From Roseobacter sp. SK209-2-6 (GTDB taxonomy: Bacteria; Pseudomonadota; Alphaproteobacteria; Rhodobacterales; Rhodobacteraceae): 64,000 nucleotides of DNA. The position numbers and the translations under genes were made by a program. This document shows positions 37,951 through 47,054 of this stretch, one piece after another. The stretch lies in contig NZ_AAYC01000007.1 in NCBI RefSeq assembly GCF_000169455.1, positions 124,001-188,000 on the forward strand. The letters run 5' to 3'. Below the pieces are notes generated by a model. The model worked only from the letters and a program-made list of their open reading frames with translations, searched no databases and was not told where the DNA came from. Positions within the stretch are counted from its first letter, which is position 1. Each line of letters begins with the position of its first letter.

Positions 37951-38100
37951 CAGAATCCGTTTCCCAATTGCACCGCACCTGCGCAGCTCGCGCGCCCACA
38001 AGCAACCAGCCAAGGCATCCCTAGACCAAGAAGCCGAAAATCAGCTAAATCCCTAGACCGAAATTCAGCCCTCTTCTCTCCCAAAGGTCTGGCCCAGAGA

Positions 38101-38571
38101 TCACTCCGATATCAAATTGCCCGGGTTGAAGTTGCCAAGACTGCCAAGCAACTGACGCAAGAAGGTCTTATCCTGGACGCTGGAACTGGTCACGCGACGC
38201 TCCAGCGGGATAACCTTGCCATCCTCCAGGCTGTAGCGCTCCACCCCAGAGACAACATCACGAGCGTCAAAATTGATCGCAACAAGTTCACGTGAAACCG
38301 GTTTGATTGCGGAAACCCCGCGATGACGCATAGTGGTTGCCACATAGTAGTAGCCGCTTTCACTCAGCACGCCAGAGGCAGAGGGGACGCCTAGTGTTTC
38401 GGCCACGGAGTCCTTGGTATCGATCCCGACAACAACCTCTGCCAGTTCTTCTTCGGTTGGCACATAGCCATGCCGCTGATACCGCGCGCTGCAAGAGGCC
38501 AAGGCCGCCGCGGTCACAACCCATATCGCCAGTTTCGCTGCCGATTTAAACTGCCCTGTTTCTGCGCCCAT
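38101..38571 (-). CDS. BamE/SmpA/OmlA family outer-membrane lipoprotein
   Basis: A 156-residue lipoprotein. A signal peptide ends in the lipobox LASC (cysteine at about residue 26). The SmpA/OmlA-like domain is seen in VVVGIDTKDSVAETLGVPS (about 50-68) followed by GYYYVATTM. BamE helps the Bam complex insert outer-membrane proteins. The alphaproteobacterial members are divergent, so the role is inferred. The ATG at 38571 with GGGGA upstream is preferred to a longer frame. It is divergent from the DUF177-rpmF-plsX-fabH cluster. Confidence 0.82.
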   Translation of the reverse strand: MGAETGQFKSAAKLAIWVVTAAALASCSARYQRHGYVPTEEELAEVVVGIDTKDSVAETLGVPSASGVLSESGYYYVATTMRHRGVSAIKPVSRELVAINFDARDVVSGVERYSLEDGKVIPLERRVTSSSVQDKTFLRQLLGSLGNFNPGNLISE

Positions 38572-38671
38572 TATGTCCCCCGCGACACCAAATTCCATCA
38601 GCGGCTTGAACCCGCTTAGCATCCCGATTACCTAATGCAGCCTCTCGGTTCAAGAAACGAAAGTTCCCGTG

Positions 38672-39214
38672 ATGTCTGACAGTACCGCTTTGCGGGTCGC
38701 CGATCTGCCGCAAAACAGGCCGACCAAGTTCGATCTTCGCCCTGATGCCCCTGCCCTGGAGGCCTTGGCAACAGAGCTGGGCGTGAATGGGATGCGTAAA
38801 CTACGCTTTACCGGTGAGATCACCGCCAAAGGGCGCAAGGATTGGCAGCTTTCCGCTAATCTGGGTGTCACGCTGCTGCAGGACTGCGTTGTGACCCTGG
38901 AGCCCATGACCACACGAATCGACGAAAAGGTGGAGCGCCTATTCCTCTCCGATTATGCGGAACCAGACGATCCGGAGCGCGAGATGGAAGAGGATGAGCG
39001 GGTCGAACCTTTAAGCGAAGTGATCGATCCCGGAGAGGTTTTGGTCGAAGCCCTGGCTCTGCTGATCCCCGCCTATCCGCGCAAGGACGGGGCTGAACTG
39101 GGAGAGGCCGTCTATGCTGAACCTGGTGTTCAGGCCATGCGGGACGAAGACACCAAGCCCTTTGCCGGACTGGCCGCGCTGAAGAATCAGCTAGAGGACA
39201 AAGACCCAAATTGA
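38672..39214 (+). CDS. DUF177 (YceD-like) protein
   Basis: A 180-residue acidic protein of the DUF177/YceD family. Segments include a NLGVTLLQDCVVTLEPM stretch with the family cysteine, DEKVERLFL, and a conserved acidic EVIDPGEVLVEALALLIPAYP stretch. The gene stands upstream of rpmF in most bacteria and its plant homologue affects 23S rRNA levels, but its mechanism is not settled. The ATG at 38672 is preferred to the overlapping GTG at 38669. It heads a syntenic block for ribosomal protein L32 and early fatty-acid and phospholipid synthesis. Confidence 0.9.
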   Translation: MSDSTALRVADLPQNRPTKFDLRPDAPALEALATELGVNGMRKLRFTGEITAKGRKDWQLSANLGVTLLQDCVVTLEPMTTRIDEKVERLFLSDYAEPDDPEREMEEDERVEPLSEVIDPGEVLVEALALLIPAYPRKDGAELGEAVYAEPGVQAMRDEDTKPFAGLAALKNQLEDKDPN

Positions 39215-39459
39215 GCGGGATTGCGAAAGCGGCCTGATGATTTTTTGATAGAGCCGCTTTTCTCACTGGCATATACGGGGCCGCTCTCGTAAAAACCGCT
39301 TGCGCAGTCGAAGATTCTCGCTATTTTCGCGCGCTCATCGGAATTTTTGGTTGGACATCGGAGAGGCTGCGGCCTAAACGCCGCCTACCGATCTAACGAA
39401 CGAATGTGAAACGCGCCGCGGGCATGGCCCCAAGGCCCCAAGTAAACGAAGGTTGAGAC

Positions 39460-39666
39460 ATGGCCGTCCAACAGAACAAAGTATCCAAGTCGCGCCGCAA
39501 CAACCGCCGCGCGCACGATGCACTGGTTGCTGCAAACCCGAACGAGTGCTCCAGCTGCGGTGAACTGCGTCGCCCCCACCACGTCTGCCCTTCCTGTGGC
39601 CACTATGACGATAAAGAGATCGTTGCAGTGAACGACGAAGTGGAAATCGACGAAGACGCGGCATAA
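39460..39666 (+). CDS. rpmF: 50S ribosomal protein L32
   Basis: A 68-residue L32 with the basic N terminus ([16 protein letters not shown]) and an intact zinc-ribbon of two CxxC pairs (CSSC and CPSC). The acidic end EVEIDEDAA is typical of alphaproteobacteria. AAGG lies upstream of the ATG. About 245 bases separate it from DUF177. An imperfect hairpin in that gap (AAAGCGGC, 39226-39233, with GCCGCTTT, 39253-39260) could attenuate read-through, so rpmF may have its own promoter. Confidence 0.97.
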   Translation: MAVQQNKVSKSRRNNRRAHDALVAANPNECSSCGELRRPHHVCPSCGHYDDKEIVAVNDEVEIDEDAA

Positions 39667-39706
39667 GCTCGCGACGATCACATTTCTTGCGGAGCGGATT
39701 TTTTGC

Positions 39707-40813
39707 ATGACGGGTAAACCCGATCAATCAGCCAACAAATCCGGCCGCATTGTGATTTCGGTTGACGCCATGGGCGGAGATGCCGGTCCTGCGGAAGTAG
39801 TGGCCGGCCTCGCTATGTCTGCGGACAAGAACCCCAATATCGGGTTCCTGCTGCATGGCCCCGAAGCGCAGCTGAAGCCTCTGGTTGCTAAAAAGCGCAT
39901 ACTGCAGGGCCGCGTCGAAATTCGCGACGCCCAAAAGGTTGTCACCATGGAGGACAAGCCCTCTCAGGTGATGCGCAATGGCAAGGGCACTTCGATGTGG
40001 TCCACAATCGAAGCGGTCAAGCAGGGCGAAGCAGCCGGGGCGGTTTCCTGTGGCAACACAGGCGCGCTGATGGCGCTTTCCATGCTGCGCCTGCGCAAAA
40101 TGCCCGGCGTGAACCGCCCGGCGATTGCCATTCTGTGGCCCTCGCGCAATCCGCAGGGCTTCAACGTGATGCTGGATGTGGGCGCGGATGTGCGCGCGGA
40201 TGCCCAGGATCTGTTGCAATACGCCCTGATGGGCACCTCCTATCTGCGCAATTCCATGGATATTGCCCGGCCCCGTGTCGGGCTTTTGAATGTCGGAACC
40301 GAAGAGCATAAAGGCCATGCGGAGCTGAAAGAAGCCCATGCCCTGATTGCGGAAAACGCAGAAAAGGCCAATTTCGACTTTGTTGGTTTTGTCGAAGGCA
40401 GCGACATCCCTGGCGATGCGGTAGATGTAATCGTCACCGATGGTTTCACCGGCAATGTCGCGATCAAAACCGGCGAAGGCACCGCCAGCCTGATCCGCAT
40501 CGCCCTGCGTGAAGCCTTTGAATATTCGTTCCTTTCCAAGATTGCCGCCCTGCTTGCAATGACCTCCCTTCGCCGGTTGTCCAAACGGATGGATCCGCGC
40601 CGCGTCAATGGCGGCGTCTTCCTGGGCTTGAACGGAACCGTGGTGAAATCCCATGGTGGTGCGGATGCGACCGGCGTCTCCGCTGCGATCAAACTGGCCT
40701 TCCGTCTGGCAGAGCATGGTTTTGCTGAAAAGCTGGCGGCGCGGGTTGCATCTGTGGTGGAGCTTACCCAAGATAAACCTGTTCCACAGGATGCTGAGCA
40801 TCCCTCCCAATAA
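39707..40813 (+). CDS. plsX: Phosphate acyltransferase PlsX
   Basis: A 368-residue enzyme that converts acyl-ACP to acyl-phosphate, the donor for PlsY in phospholipid synthesis. Signatures are VDAMGGDAGP at the N terminus, SCGNTGALMA (about residues 110-119), LDVGADVRADAQDL and VTDGFTGNVAIKTGEG (about 243-258). The length is standard. It lies 40 bases after rpmF and 21 before fabH. Confidence 0.97.
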   Translation: MTGKPDQSANKSGRIVISVDAMGGDAGPAEVVAGLAMSADKNPNIGFLLHGPEAQLKPLVAKKRILQGRVEIRDAQKVVTMEDKPSQVMRNGKGTSMWSTIEAVKQGEAAGAVSCGNTGALMALSMLRLRKMPGVNRPAIAILWPSRNPQGFNVMLDVGADVRADAQDLLQYALMGTSYLRNSMDIARPRVGLLNVGTEEHKGHAELKEAHALIAENAEKANFDFVGFVEGSDIPGDAVDVIVTDGFTGNVAIKTGEGTASLIRIALREAFEYSFLSKIAALLAMTSLRRLSKRMDPRRVNGGVFLGLNGTVVKSHGGADATGVSAAIKLAFRLAEHGFAEKLAARVASVVELTQDKPVPQDAEHPSQ

Positions 40814-40834
40814 GACCAAAAAGGCAGGCCCAGA

Positions 40835-41806
40835 ATGACGCGACGTGCAGTAGTGATTGGCACAGGACATTACCTCCCGGAACGGGTGGTTGAGAACGCG
40901 GAATTCGAGAAGACCCTGGATACCACGGATGAGTGGATTCGCAGCCGCTCCGGTATTGAGCGTCGCCATTTCGCAGCCGAAGGCGAAACCACATCCGATA
41001 TGGCCGCCGCTGCCGCCAAGGCAGCCCTGGCCGAAGCCGGGATGGAGGCTGAGAGCGTCGATGCCATCGTTCTGGCCACTTCTACTGCGGATCTGACCTT
41101 TCCTTCGGCCGCAACCATGGTTCAGTCAAAACTGGGCATGACCCGTGGTTTTGCCTTTGATGTGCAGGCCGTTTGTGCAGGTTTTGCCTATGCGCTGGCC
41201 AATGCCAATGCGCTGATCCTCTCTGGACAGGCTGATCGGGTGCTGGTGATCGGGGCGGAAACCTTTAGCCGGATCATGGATTGGACCGATCGCTCTACCT
41301 GTGTGCTCTTTGGCGATGGCGCCGGCGCCCTGCTCTTGGAAGCACAGGAAAGCGCTGGCACAAGCGATGATCGCGGCATCCTGGCCACCGATCTGAACTC
41401 CGATGGGCGCTACAAGGATCTGCTTTATGTGGATGGCGGCGTCTCGACCCAGAACACCGGCCATTTGCGCATGCAGGGCAACCAGGTCTTCCGCCATGCG
41501 GTTGAAAAACTGGCCAAAACGGCCAATACCGCGCTGGAGCGGGCGAATCTGACCACCGCTGATGTGGATTGGATCGTGCCGCATCAGGCCAATATCCGCA
41601 TCATCCAGGGCACCGCCAAGAAGATGGGCCTGTCGATGGATAATGTTGTTGTCACCGTTCAGGACCATGGCAATACCTCCGCCGCCTCGATTCCCTTGGC
41701 GCTTTCGGTTGGCAAATCACGTGGCCAAATCAAAGAAGGTGACCTGATCGTCACCGAAGCGATTGGCGGCGGCTTGGCCTGGGGTGCGGTGGTGTTGCGC
41801 TGGTAA
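40835..41806 (+). CDS. fabH: 3-oxoacyl-ACP synthase III (KAS III)
   Basis: A 323-residue condensing enzyme that starts fatty-acid chains from acetyl-CoA and malonyl-ACP. The catalytic triad is visible: Cys in FDVQAVCAGFAYAL (about residue 113), His in VPHQANIRII (about 249) and Asn in DHGNTSAAS (about 279). It follows plsX directly and precedes ihfA, the usual alphaproteobacterial order. Confidence 0.97.
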   Translation: MTRRAVVIGTGHYLPERVVENAEFEKTLDTTDEWIRSRSGIERRHFAAEGETTSDMAAAAAKAALAEAGMEAESVDAIVLATSTADLTFPSAATMVQSKLGMTRGFAFDVQAVCAGFAYALANANALILSGQADRVLVIGAETFSRIMDWTDRSTCVLFGDGAGALLLEAQESAGTSDDRGILATDLNSDGRYKDLLYVDGGVSTQNTGHLRMQGNQVFRHAVEKLAKTANTALERANLTTADVDWIVPHQANIRIIQGTAKKMGLSMDNVVVTVQDHGNTSAASIPLALSVGKSRGQIKEGDLIVTEAIGGGLAWGAVVLRW

Positions 41807-41846
41807 GCCGCTTACCGTGAAAGATACGCCTTGCAATTCATTGATA

Positions 41847-41876
41847 TTGACAGGGAAAATCCCCTGCCCCTATGCT
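41847..41876 (+). promoter_or_regulatory. Candidate sigma-70 promoter for ihfA
   Basis: TTGACA (41847-41852) and TATGCT (41871-41876) are separated by 18 bases, placing a start about 15 bases ahead of the ihfA ATG. A near-consensus -35 box between fabH and ihfA suggests that ihfA and merR can be transcribed independently of fatty-acid genes. Confidence 0.6.
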
Positions 41877-41898
41877 TTGGCAAACAACGGGGATTAGC

Positions 41899-42201
41899 AT
41901 GGGCGAAAAAACTCTTACACGCATGGATCTGAGCGAAGCCGTCTTCCGTGAGGTCGGCCTCTCCAGAAATGAAAGCGCACAACTGGTGGAGAGCATGCTG
42001 CAGCATATGTCAGATGCTCTTGTCCGGGGCGAACAGGTCAAGATTTCTTCTTTTGGGACCTTCAGCGTGCGCGATAAATCCGCTCGCGTTGGGCGCAACC
42101 CCAAAACCGGTGAAGAGGTTCCAATTCAACCCCGCCGGGTTTTGACGTTCCGCCCCTCTCACCTGATGAAAGACCGGGTGGCAGACGGAAACCGCAAGTA
42201 A
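41899..42201 (+). CDS. ihfA: Integration host factor subunit alpha
   Basis: A 100-residue DNA-bending protein of the HU/IHF family, which works with IhfB. The RMDLSEAVF start, [24 protein letters not shown] beta-arm with its proline, and [13 protein letters not shown] are all alpha-subunit features. The ATG at 41899 has GGGGA upstream; a longer frame to 41872 has no family support. Confidence 0.95.
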   Translation: MGEKTLTRMDLSEAVFREVGLSRNESAQLVESMLQHMSDALVRGEQVKISSFGTFSVRDKSARVGRNPKTGEEVPIQPRRVLTFRPSHLMKDRVADGNRK

Positions 42202-42241
42202 CGCTGCTTGCCCCAGCCGCCTGTCGGCCAAAGATAACAAG

Positions 42242-42257
42242 GCTCTTTGCAAAGAGC
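42242..42257. repeat. 16-bp perfect palindrome between ihfA and merR
   Basis: GCTCTTTG followed by CAAAGAGC forms a perfect palindrome 21 bases upstream of the merR start. It could be an operator for the MerR protein itself, or chance. MerR operators are usually longer and spaced within a promoter, which is not evident here. Confidence 0.4.
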
Positions 42258-42278
42258 GCGATCAACGGAACAGTGTAG

Positions 42279-44966
42279 ATGTCAAAATCACCCGACGCCT
42301 TCCGCACCATTAGTGAAGTCGCGGAGTGGCTTGGCGTGCAAGCCCATGTTCTGCGGTTTTGGGAAAGCAAGTTCACTCAGATCAAGCCGGTGAAACGTGC
42401 CGGGGGGCGTAGGTATTACCGCCCCGCTGATATGCTTCTCTTGGGTGGCATACGCAAACTGCTGTATCAAGACGGACTGTCGATCAAGGAAGTACAGGCC
42501 ATTCTGCGCGATCTCGGAATCGGCCATGTAAGTGAAATGTCCCATGATCTGGATGCGGCCGGCCCACCGGATGGCGACGGTGCAACCGGTTCCGCAGATA
42601 CCGCCGGATCAGGTAATGGGACCACTGGGGGAACCACCGAGGGGGAGGCCTCTGGCTCTGACAGTGCTACCGCCCAAGAATCCCTCGATGCGGCCCCTGT
42701 CCCGCTCCCCAGTGATGCGCCTGAGGTGCAAGAAGCCGCGGAAGGCCCTGGTGAGGTGTCGGATACCGCACCGATGGAGGCCAGTTCTGCTGCTGAACCC
42801 GCCCCGCTTGCACCAGCAACACCTTCAACGCCTGAGACAGCGCTTGAGGCAACACCAGAGAGCGTGTCAGACACCGTCGAATCGCAAGAGCTGCCACAGG
42901 AATCCCCGGTGGCGCAGACCCCAATCGCCCCCCTTGATGCACCTCAAGAGGAGCCCCTTGCGCCAGAAAGCCAGCCAGCTGAAGCGGCCCCCGCCGTAAC
43001 AATAGATGCGGCAACAATAGATGCGGCGACGCCAGATGCGGGCGCGCCTGTGACGGATGCGCCTCTGGATCAGCCCGCTGACCGGGGTGAGGAAGCCGCT
43101 GATGAAGCGCTCGCACAGCCTGCAAATGAGGTCGCCCCCGCAGCGCCACCTGCGCCTGTTGTTGATGCGCCCGCCGAAATGAGTGCACCCAAAGCCGAGG
43201 TCGAGGGCGAGTCCCAAGCAGTGGCTGAAACAGGCCCCGAGGAATCTCTCCCTGTAGCAACAGTTGCAGCAGTTGAGGAAATTGCTCCCGAAGCAGATGA
43301 TTTGGCCCAGCCAATTGCGGAAGAACCGGCTGCACCTGCTGCGCCTCTTGCAGATGCGCCCCAAGAGACACCTCAAATCACGGAACCTGACGAGGTTACT
43401 CTCGACACTGCAACCCCCGCTGCCCCATCGGAAAGCGAAACTTTGGCTCCTGCATCTAAGCCAGCCCCACAGCCAGAAGTAAGCGAACCAATTGAAACGG
43501 CAGCCGCAGCCGCGCCCCAGAGTCAGGATCTTGCGCCAGCTGAGCCAGAAGCTGTTGAGCAGGAACCTCAGGCTGAATTTGCACCTGCACCAGAGGTCGC
43601 TGGACCTGCTGAGCCAGAGCAAATGCGAATGGATCTGGACTCGCCTCAACCTCAACCGCAGGCCCAAGCCAATCCTCCTGTCGCAACAGCCTCCTCAGCA
43701 GTCGAGGGTGCAGCAAACGCGCCCTCCGATGCAGAGGCAAATGCTGAACCAACTGCAGAAACAGGCGCAGCTGCGCCAGCCGACCTAGATTCAGGCGGAA
43801 CGACACCGCCCCCGCCCGCAGAGAGCGAGGTCGCTGCCGCTACACCGGATTTGCCGTTGGACCCACCGGTCAAACCCGAACCGCATCACCTCAAACCGAA
43901 TATCACCGCAACCGCGCCACCTAGGGAAACACCCCAGGATGTGTTGGAAGCGGGGCGAAGAGCCCTGGAGCAACAAGAGGTGGCGGCTGAAGCGCCAGAA
44001 GCTCCTTCAGCCGAAGTTGAGGAGAGCGAAAACGCTGTTTCGCTGATAGAACAAGCGCCTGGTTCTATCAGCGAAACCACAACAGAGACACTGAGCACCG
44101 AAACGCCACCCCTGGATGCGCCCTTCGCAGAGGCCCCTCAGTCTGTGGATTCTCGCCTGGAACAGCCCGCTCCGCCCCCTTCTGCGCCAACATCAACCGT
44201 GGCAGAGACAGCAGCGGATCCAGCCCCGGCCCCTATAACACCAGAGGAGAGCCCCTGGTCCGGGGATTCAACGCCAGCAAGTGACCTCCCGCAGGATGTT
44301 TCCTCCACCAGTGTGCCCCCGCAGGCTGACCCGGTTCCGCAGACCCTGCAGGATGAGGTCCTACAGGAGAGCCCAGCCCCAACTGAAGAGGCCACAGCCC
44401 AGTTTGATGCACAGCCTGATGCACCACTCTCCGAAACAAGCACTGCAGAAGCAGACACCACGGAAGCGCATGTTGAGCAGGCTGCTGATGAAGACCTCAG
44501 CGCGATAGCTGATGTGCTTCAGGAATCCGCTGCTGAGATCCAGCCGGAGGCAGAGCCCGAGGCCCTCTCCGAAGTGCCCCCACTCTCGGCTGAGCCAGAA
44601 CCTTCAGTAGAACAACTTGCTGAAAGCGAAGAGCTTTCTGAGAGTGACCCTGAAGACGCCGGTTCCATCAGCACCCAACCTCTGGAAGAGGTCACGCCAC
44701 CACTGGATCAGGTAGAGGCTGTAGATACCGTCCCAGCCCCAGAGACTGCCGAAGATACTCCCCTTGCTGCCGAGCCCGCTCTCGCAGCAGCAGAGCCTGC
44801 GCGTCCCGCTATCATAGAGATCGAGGATGAGGATCTTGCTGCGCAGGCCGCTCTTCCCGCCGGTCTCCTTGCATTGCTGGCGCGGACCAAATCGATCCCA
44901 GCATCAGCCCAGAGCGAAGTTGCCGAATGTGTCGCCACCCTAAGAGGGCTGACCGGGCGCAGCTAA
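42279..44966 (+). CDS. MerR family protein with a very long acidic low-complexity tail
   Basis: An 895-residue protein. Residues 4-80 form a MerR-type DNA-binding domain ([21 protein letters not shown], then [21 protein letters not shown] split over its helices). From about residue 90 to 840 the chain is Ala/Pro/Glu-rich with few basic residues. A short basic island (around [19 protein letters not shown], about residues 548-566) interrupts it. The last 50 residues ([24 protein letters not shown] onward) look folded and conserved. MerR genes after ihfA are usual in alphaproteobacteria but much shorter. An exact 15-base tandem repeat at 42998-43027 shows one way the tail grows. The target genes are unknown. 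Confidence 0.85.
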   Translation: MSKSPDAFRTISEVAEWLGVQAHVLRFWESKFTQIKPVKRAGGRRYYRPADMLLLGGIRKLLYQDGLSIKEVQAILRDLGIGHVSEMSHDLDAAGPPDGDGATGSADTAGSGNGTTGGTTEGEASGSDSATAQESLDAAPVPLPSDAPEVQEAAEGPGEVSDTAPMEASSAAEPAPLAPATPSTPETALEATPESVSDTVESQELPQESPVAQTPIAPLDAPQEEPLAPESQPAEAAPAVTIDAATIDAATPDAGAPVTDAPLDQPADRGEEAADEALAQPANEVAPAAPPAPVVDAPAEMSAPKAEVEGESQAVAETGPEESLPVATVAAVEEIAPEADDLAQPIAEEPAAPAAPLADAPQETPQITEPDEVTLDTATPAAPSESETLAPASKPAPQPEVSEPIETAAAAAPQSQDLAPAEPEAVEQEPQAEFAPAPEVAGPAEPEQMRMDLDSPQPQPQAQANPPVATASSAVEGAANAPSDAEANAEPTAETGAAAPADLDSGGTTPPPPAESEVAAATPDLPLDPPVKPEPHHLKPNITATAPPRETPQDVLEAGRRALEQQEVAAEAPEAPSAEVEESENAVSLIEQAPGSISETTTETLSTETPPLDAPFAEAPQSVDSRLEQPAPPPSAPTSTVAETAADPAPAPITPEESPWSGDSTPASDLPQDVSSTSVPPQADPVPQTLQDEVLQESPAPTEEATAQFDAQPDAPLSETSTAEADTTEAHVEQAADEDLSAIADVLQESAAEIQPEAEPEALSEVPPLSAEPEPSVEQLAESEELSESDPEDAGSISTQPLEEVTPPLDQVEAVDTVPAPETAEDTPLAAEPALAAAEPARPAIIEIEDEDLAAQAALPAGLLALLARTKSIPASAQSEVAECVATLRGLTGRS
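42998..43027 (+). repeat. 15-base in-frame tandem repeat in the merR tail
   Basis: Two identical adjacent 15-base units (42998-43012 and 43013-43027) encode a repeated TIDAA. The exact copy number and phase indicate replication slippage within the low-complexity region. Confidence 0.85.
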
Positions 44967-45005
44967 AAATTCATCCGGCACGGAAAAAAAAGTGGAATTA
45001 CCCTC

Positions 45006-45033
45006 TTGCTCCTGCCGGGAAAACCGCTAGAAC
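45006..45033 (+). promoter_or_regulatory. Candidate promoter of the tRNA-Pro gene
   Basis: TTGCTC (45006-45011) and TAGAAC (45028-45033) are 16 bases apart and end 10 bases before the tRNA. The position is right for a start at the tRNA 5' flank. Confidence 0.5.
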
Positions 45034-45043
45034 CCCTCTTCAA

Positions 45044-45120
45044 CGGGCTATGGCGCAGCCTGGTAGCGCGTCCGTCTGGGGGACGGAAGGTCGCAGGTTC
45101 GAGTCCTGCTAGCCCGACCA
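45044..45120 (+). tRNA. tRNA-Pro, anticodon GGG
   Basis: A complete 77-base cloverleaf. The acceptor stem CGGGCTA pairs with TAGCCCG, the D arm is GCGC-AGCCTGGTA-GCGC, the anticodon stem TCCGT pairs with ACGGA, and the 7-base loop CTGGGGG places GGG at positions 34-36. The T arm contains GGTTCGAGTCC and the gene encodes its 3' ACCA. G at position 37 fits proline tRNAs. A strong terminator follows directly. Confidence 0.97.
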
Positions 45121-45123
45121 AAA

Positions 45124-45159
45124 AACCGGTTGAGTGTTCCACACTCAGCCGGTTTTTTT
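45124..45159 (+). terminator. Rho-independent terminator of tRNA-Pro
   Basis: A 13-bp stem (45124-45136 with 45142-45154, one G-T pair) with a TTCCA loop is followed by T through 45159. It begins 4 bases after the tRNA. Confidence 0.95.
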
Positions 45160-45324
45160 GTTTTATTTCAGCATCCTGCCCCCATCAGAACCTGAACCTT
45201 CTAGTCAGATCTCCCCTGCTATCTTCCTAGTTTTTGCCAAAACCGTAAAAGGCTGCTATCGGTCTGCCACAACGTCCTCTCGGGCCCCTTTCCGGGTCCT
45301 TTCTGGCACCTAGGAGACTCGATC

Positions 45325-46404
45325 ATGACCGGTGTTTTGCCCAGCCAAGCCATTGAAAAAATGCTTGATCGCGCCGAGATCACGGTGAGCACGCCCCTTA
45401 CGGAGGGGCAGATCCAACCCGCCAGTCTGGATCTGCGGCTAGGCTCCGTCGCCTATCGTGTCCGCGCCTCTTTCCTGGCGGGGCAAGGCAGCAGTGTCGC
45501 GGATCGGATCAAAGAGTTCGAAATGCACCGCATCGACCTCAGCGATGGGGCCGTGCTGGAAAAGGGCTGCGTCTATGTCGTGCCCCTGATGGAGGGGCTG
45601 AACCTGCCGCAGGAGGTCTCTGCGGTGGCCAATGCCAAAAGCTCAACCGGGCGGCTGGACCTTTTGACCCGTACCATCACCGATGGTGGCGAAGAGTTCG
45701 ACCGCATCAAGGCGGGCTATCAGGGCCCTCTCTATGCTGAAATCTGCCCCCGCTCCTTTTCGGTTCTGGTGCGACCGGGCATGCGCCTCAATCAGATCCG
45801 CTTCCGCTCTGGTCAGGCGGTGCTCAGCGATGCTGAGCTCACGGCGCTGCATGCCGAAATGCCACTGGTCAATGGCCCTGCCGTCATCGAAGACGGTTTG
45901 GGATTCTCGGTCGATCTGCAGCTTCCCGGCGGGGATCTGGTTGGCTATCGCGCCAAACCTCATACCGGGGTGATCGACCTCGACCGGATCGGGGAATATG
46001 ACCCGCAGGATTATTGGGAAGAGGTGCGCAGTACCTCTGGGCGAATCATCCTGGATCCCGGCGCCTTTTACATTCTGGTCAGCCGCGAGGCGGTCCATAT
46101 CCCCCCTGCCTATGCCGCAGAAATGGCCCCATATCTGGCCATGGTCGGCGAATTCCGGGTCCATTACGCGGGATTCTTTGATCCCGGCTTTGGACATGAT
46201 GCAGCGGGCGGCAGTGGCTCCCGTGGTGTTCTGGAAGTCCGCTGCCACGAAGCACCCTTTGTGCTGGAGCACGGCCAGGTGGTCGGGCGCTTGGTCTATG
46301 AGCGGATGGCAGAGCACCCGGAACAATTGTACGGTTCAGGGATTGCCTCGAACTACCAGGGCCAGGGATTGAAGCTGTCCAAGCATTTCAAATCGCCAGC
46401 ATAG
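45325..46404 (+). CDS. dcd: Two-domain dCTP deaminase
   Basis: A 359-residue 2'-deoxycytidine 5'-triphosphate deaminase, about twice the usual Dcd length. Both halves have the trimeric dUTPase/Dcd fold. The first (residues 1-170) carries the IQPASLDLRLGS motif and ANAKSSTGRLDL. The second (about 190-359) carries a GFFDPGFGHD motif and a LEVRCHEAPFVLEHGQVVGRLVYE strand region. It makes dUTP (then dUMP) for thymidylate synthesis. Such tandem forms are common in alphaproteobacteria. AGGAG lies 8 bases before the ATG. Confidence 0.9.
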   Translation: MTGVLPSQAIEKMLDRAEITVSTPLTEGQIQPASLDLRLGSVAYRVRASFLAGQGSSVADRIKEFEMHRIDLSDGAVLEKGCVYVVPLMEGLNLPQEVSAVANAKSSTGRLDLLTRTITDGGEEFDRIKAGYQGPLYAEICPRSFSVLVRPGMRLNQIRFRSGQAVLSDAELTALHAEMPLVNGPAVIEDGLGFSVDLQLPGGDLVGYRAKPHTGVIDLDRIGEYDPQDYWEEVRSTSGRIILDPGAFYILVSREAVHIPPAYAAEMAPYLAMVGEFRVHYAGFFDPGFGHDAAGGSGSRGVLEVRCHEAPFVLEHGQVVGRLVYERMAEHPEQLYGSGIASNYQGQGLKLSKHFKSPA

Positions 46405-46443
46405 GTTTCGACCTGCAAAAAACCGCGCAGAAGAATCCATATT

Positions 46444-46926
46444 CTAGGCTGGCTTTACAAAACCCGGCTGTTCTAGTGGCTCTGACACACCGGCCTGAAC
46501 CGAACGTTCCAGATGGGTCGACAGGGTCATATAGGTGCGGGTGCCGCGCACGCCTTTGACGTCATAGATCTGCGACAACAGCCCCTCCAGCGCATGGGGG
46601 GAGGCAACCCGGACCTTTAGGATCAGACAAGTGTCGCCGGTGGCGGTATGAATTTCCTCTACCTCCGGCCAGTTCTCCAGCGCCATCAGCTCTGCGGTTT
46701 TGCCCCAGCCGGCCGTGTCCACATGAATAAAGGCCAGAAGCGGTTTGCCCACCGCAGGACCGCTCAGCTGTGCTACGGTCGATTTGATCACGCCAGAGGC
46801 GCGCATGCGTTTGACCCGTTCATGCACCGCTGGCGCCGAAAGTCCTACCGCAGCACTGATCACAGCATAGGACTGAGTCGCATCGCGGCTCAGCTCACCT
46901 AATATCTTTCGGTCCAACTGGTCCAT
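46444..46926 (-). CDS. Lrp/AsnC family transcriptional regulator
   Basis: A 160-residue regulator with the AsnC-type helix-turn-helix at the N terminus (LDRKILGELSRDATQSYAVISAAVGLSAPAVHERVKRM region, about residues 3-41) and a C-terminal RAM ligand-binding domain (ALLAF-like strand, then ATGDTCLILKVRV, about 95-107). It is divergent from an MFS transporter gene across 128 bases and probably controls it, perhaps in response to an amino acid. Confidence 0.9.
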   Translation of the reverse strand: MDQLDRKILGELSRDATQSYAVISAAVGLSAPAVHERVKRMRASGVIKSTVAQLSGPAVGKPLLAFIHVDTAGWGKTAELMALENWPEVEEIHTATGDTCLILKVRVASPHALEGLLSQIYDVKGVRGTRTYMTLSTHLERSVQAGVSEPLEQPGFVKPA

Positions 46927-47054
46927 ATGCGGCCCCTTCCCACGGTTATCCTGAATGGTATCTGTTTCTCATAAGCCGGGCCAGATGCCCGGTTCACAGA
47001 AAATTATTCAGCCTATATGTCATTACTCTGAAAACAGTTCGAGATCTATCCACT

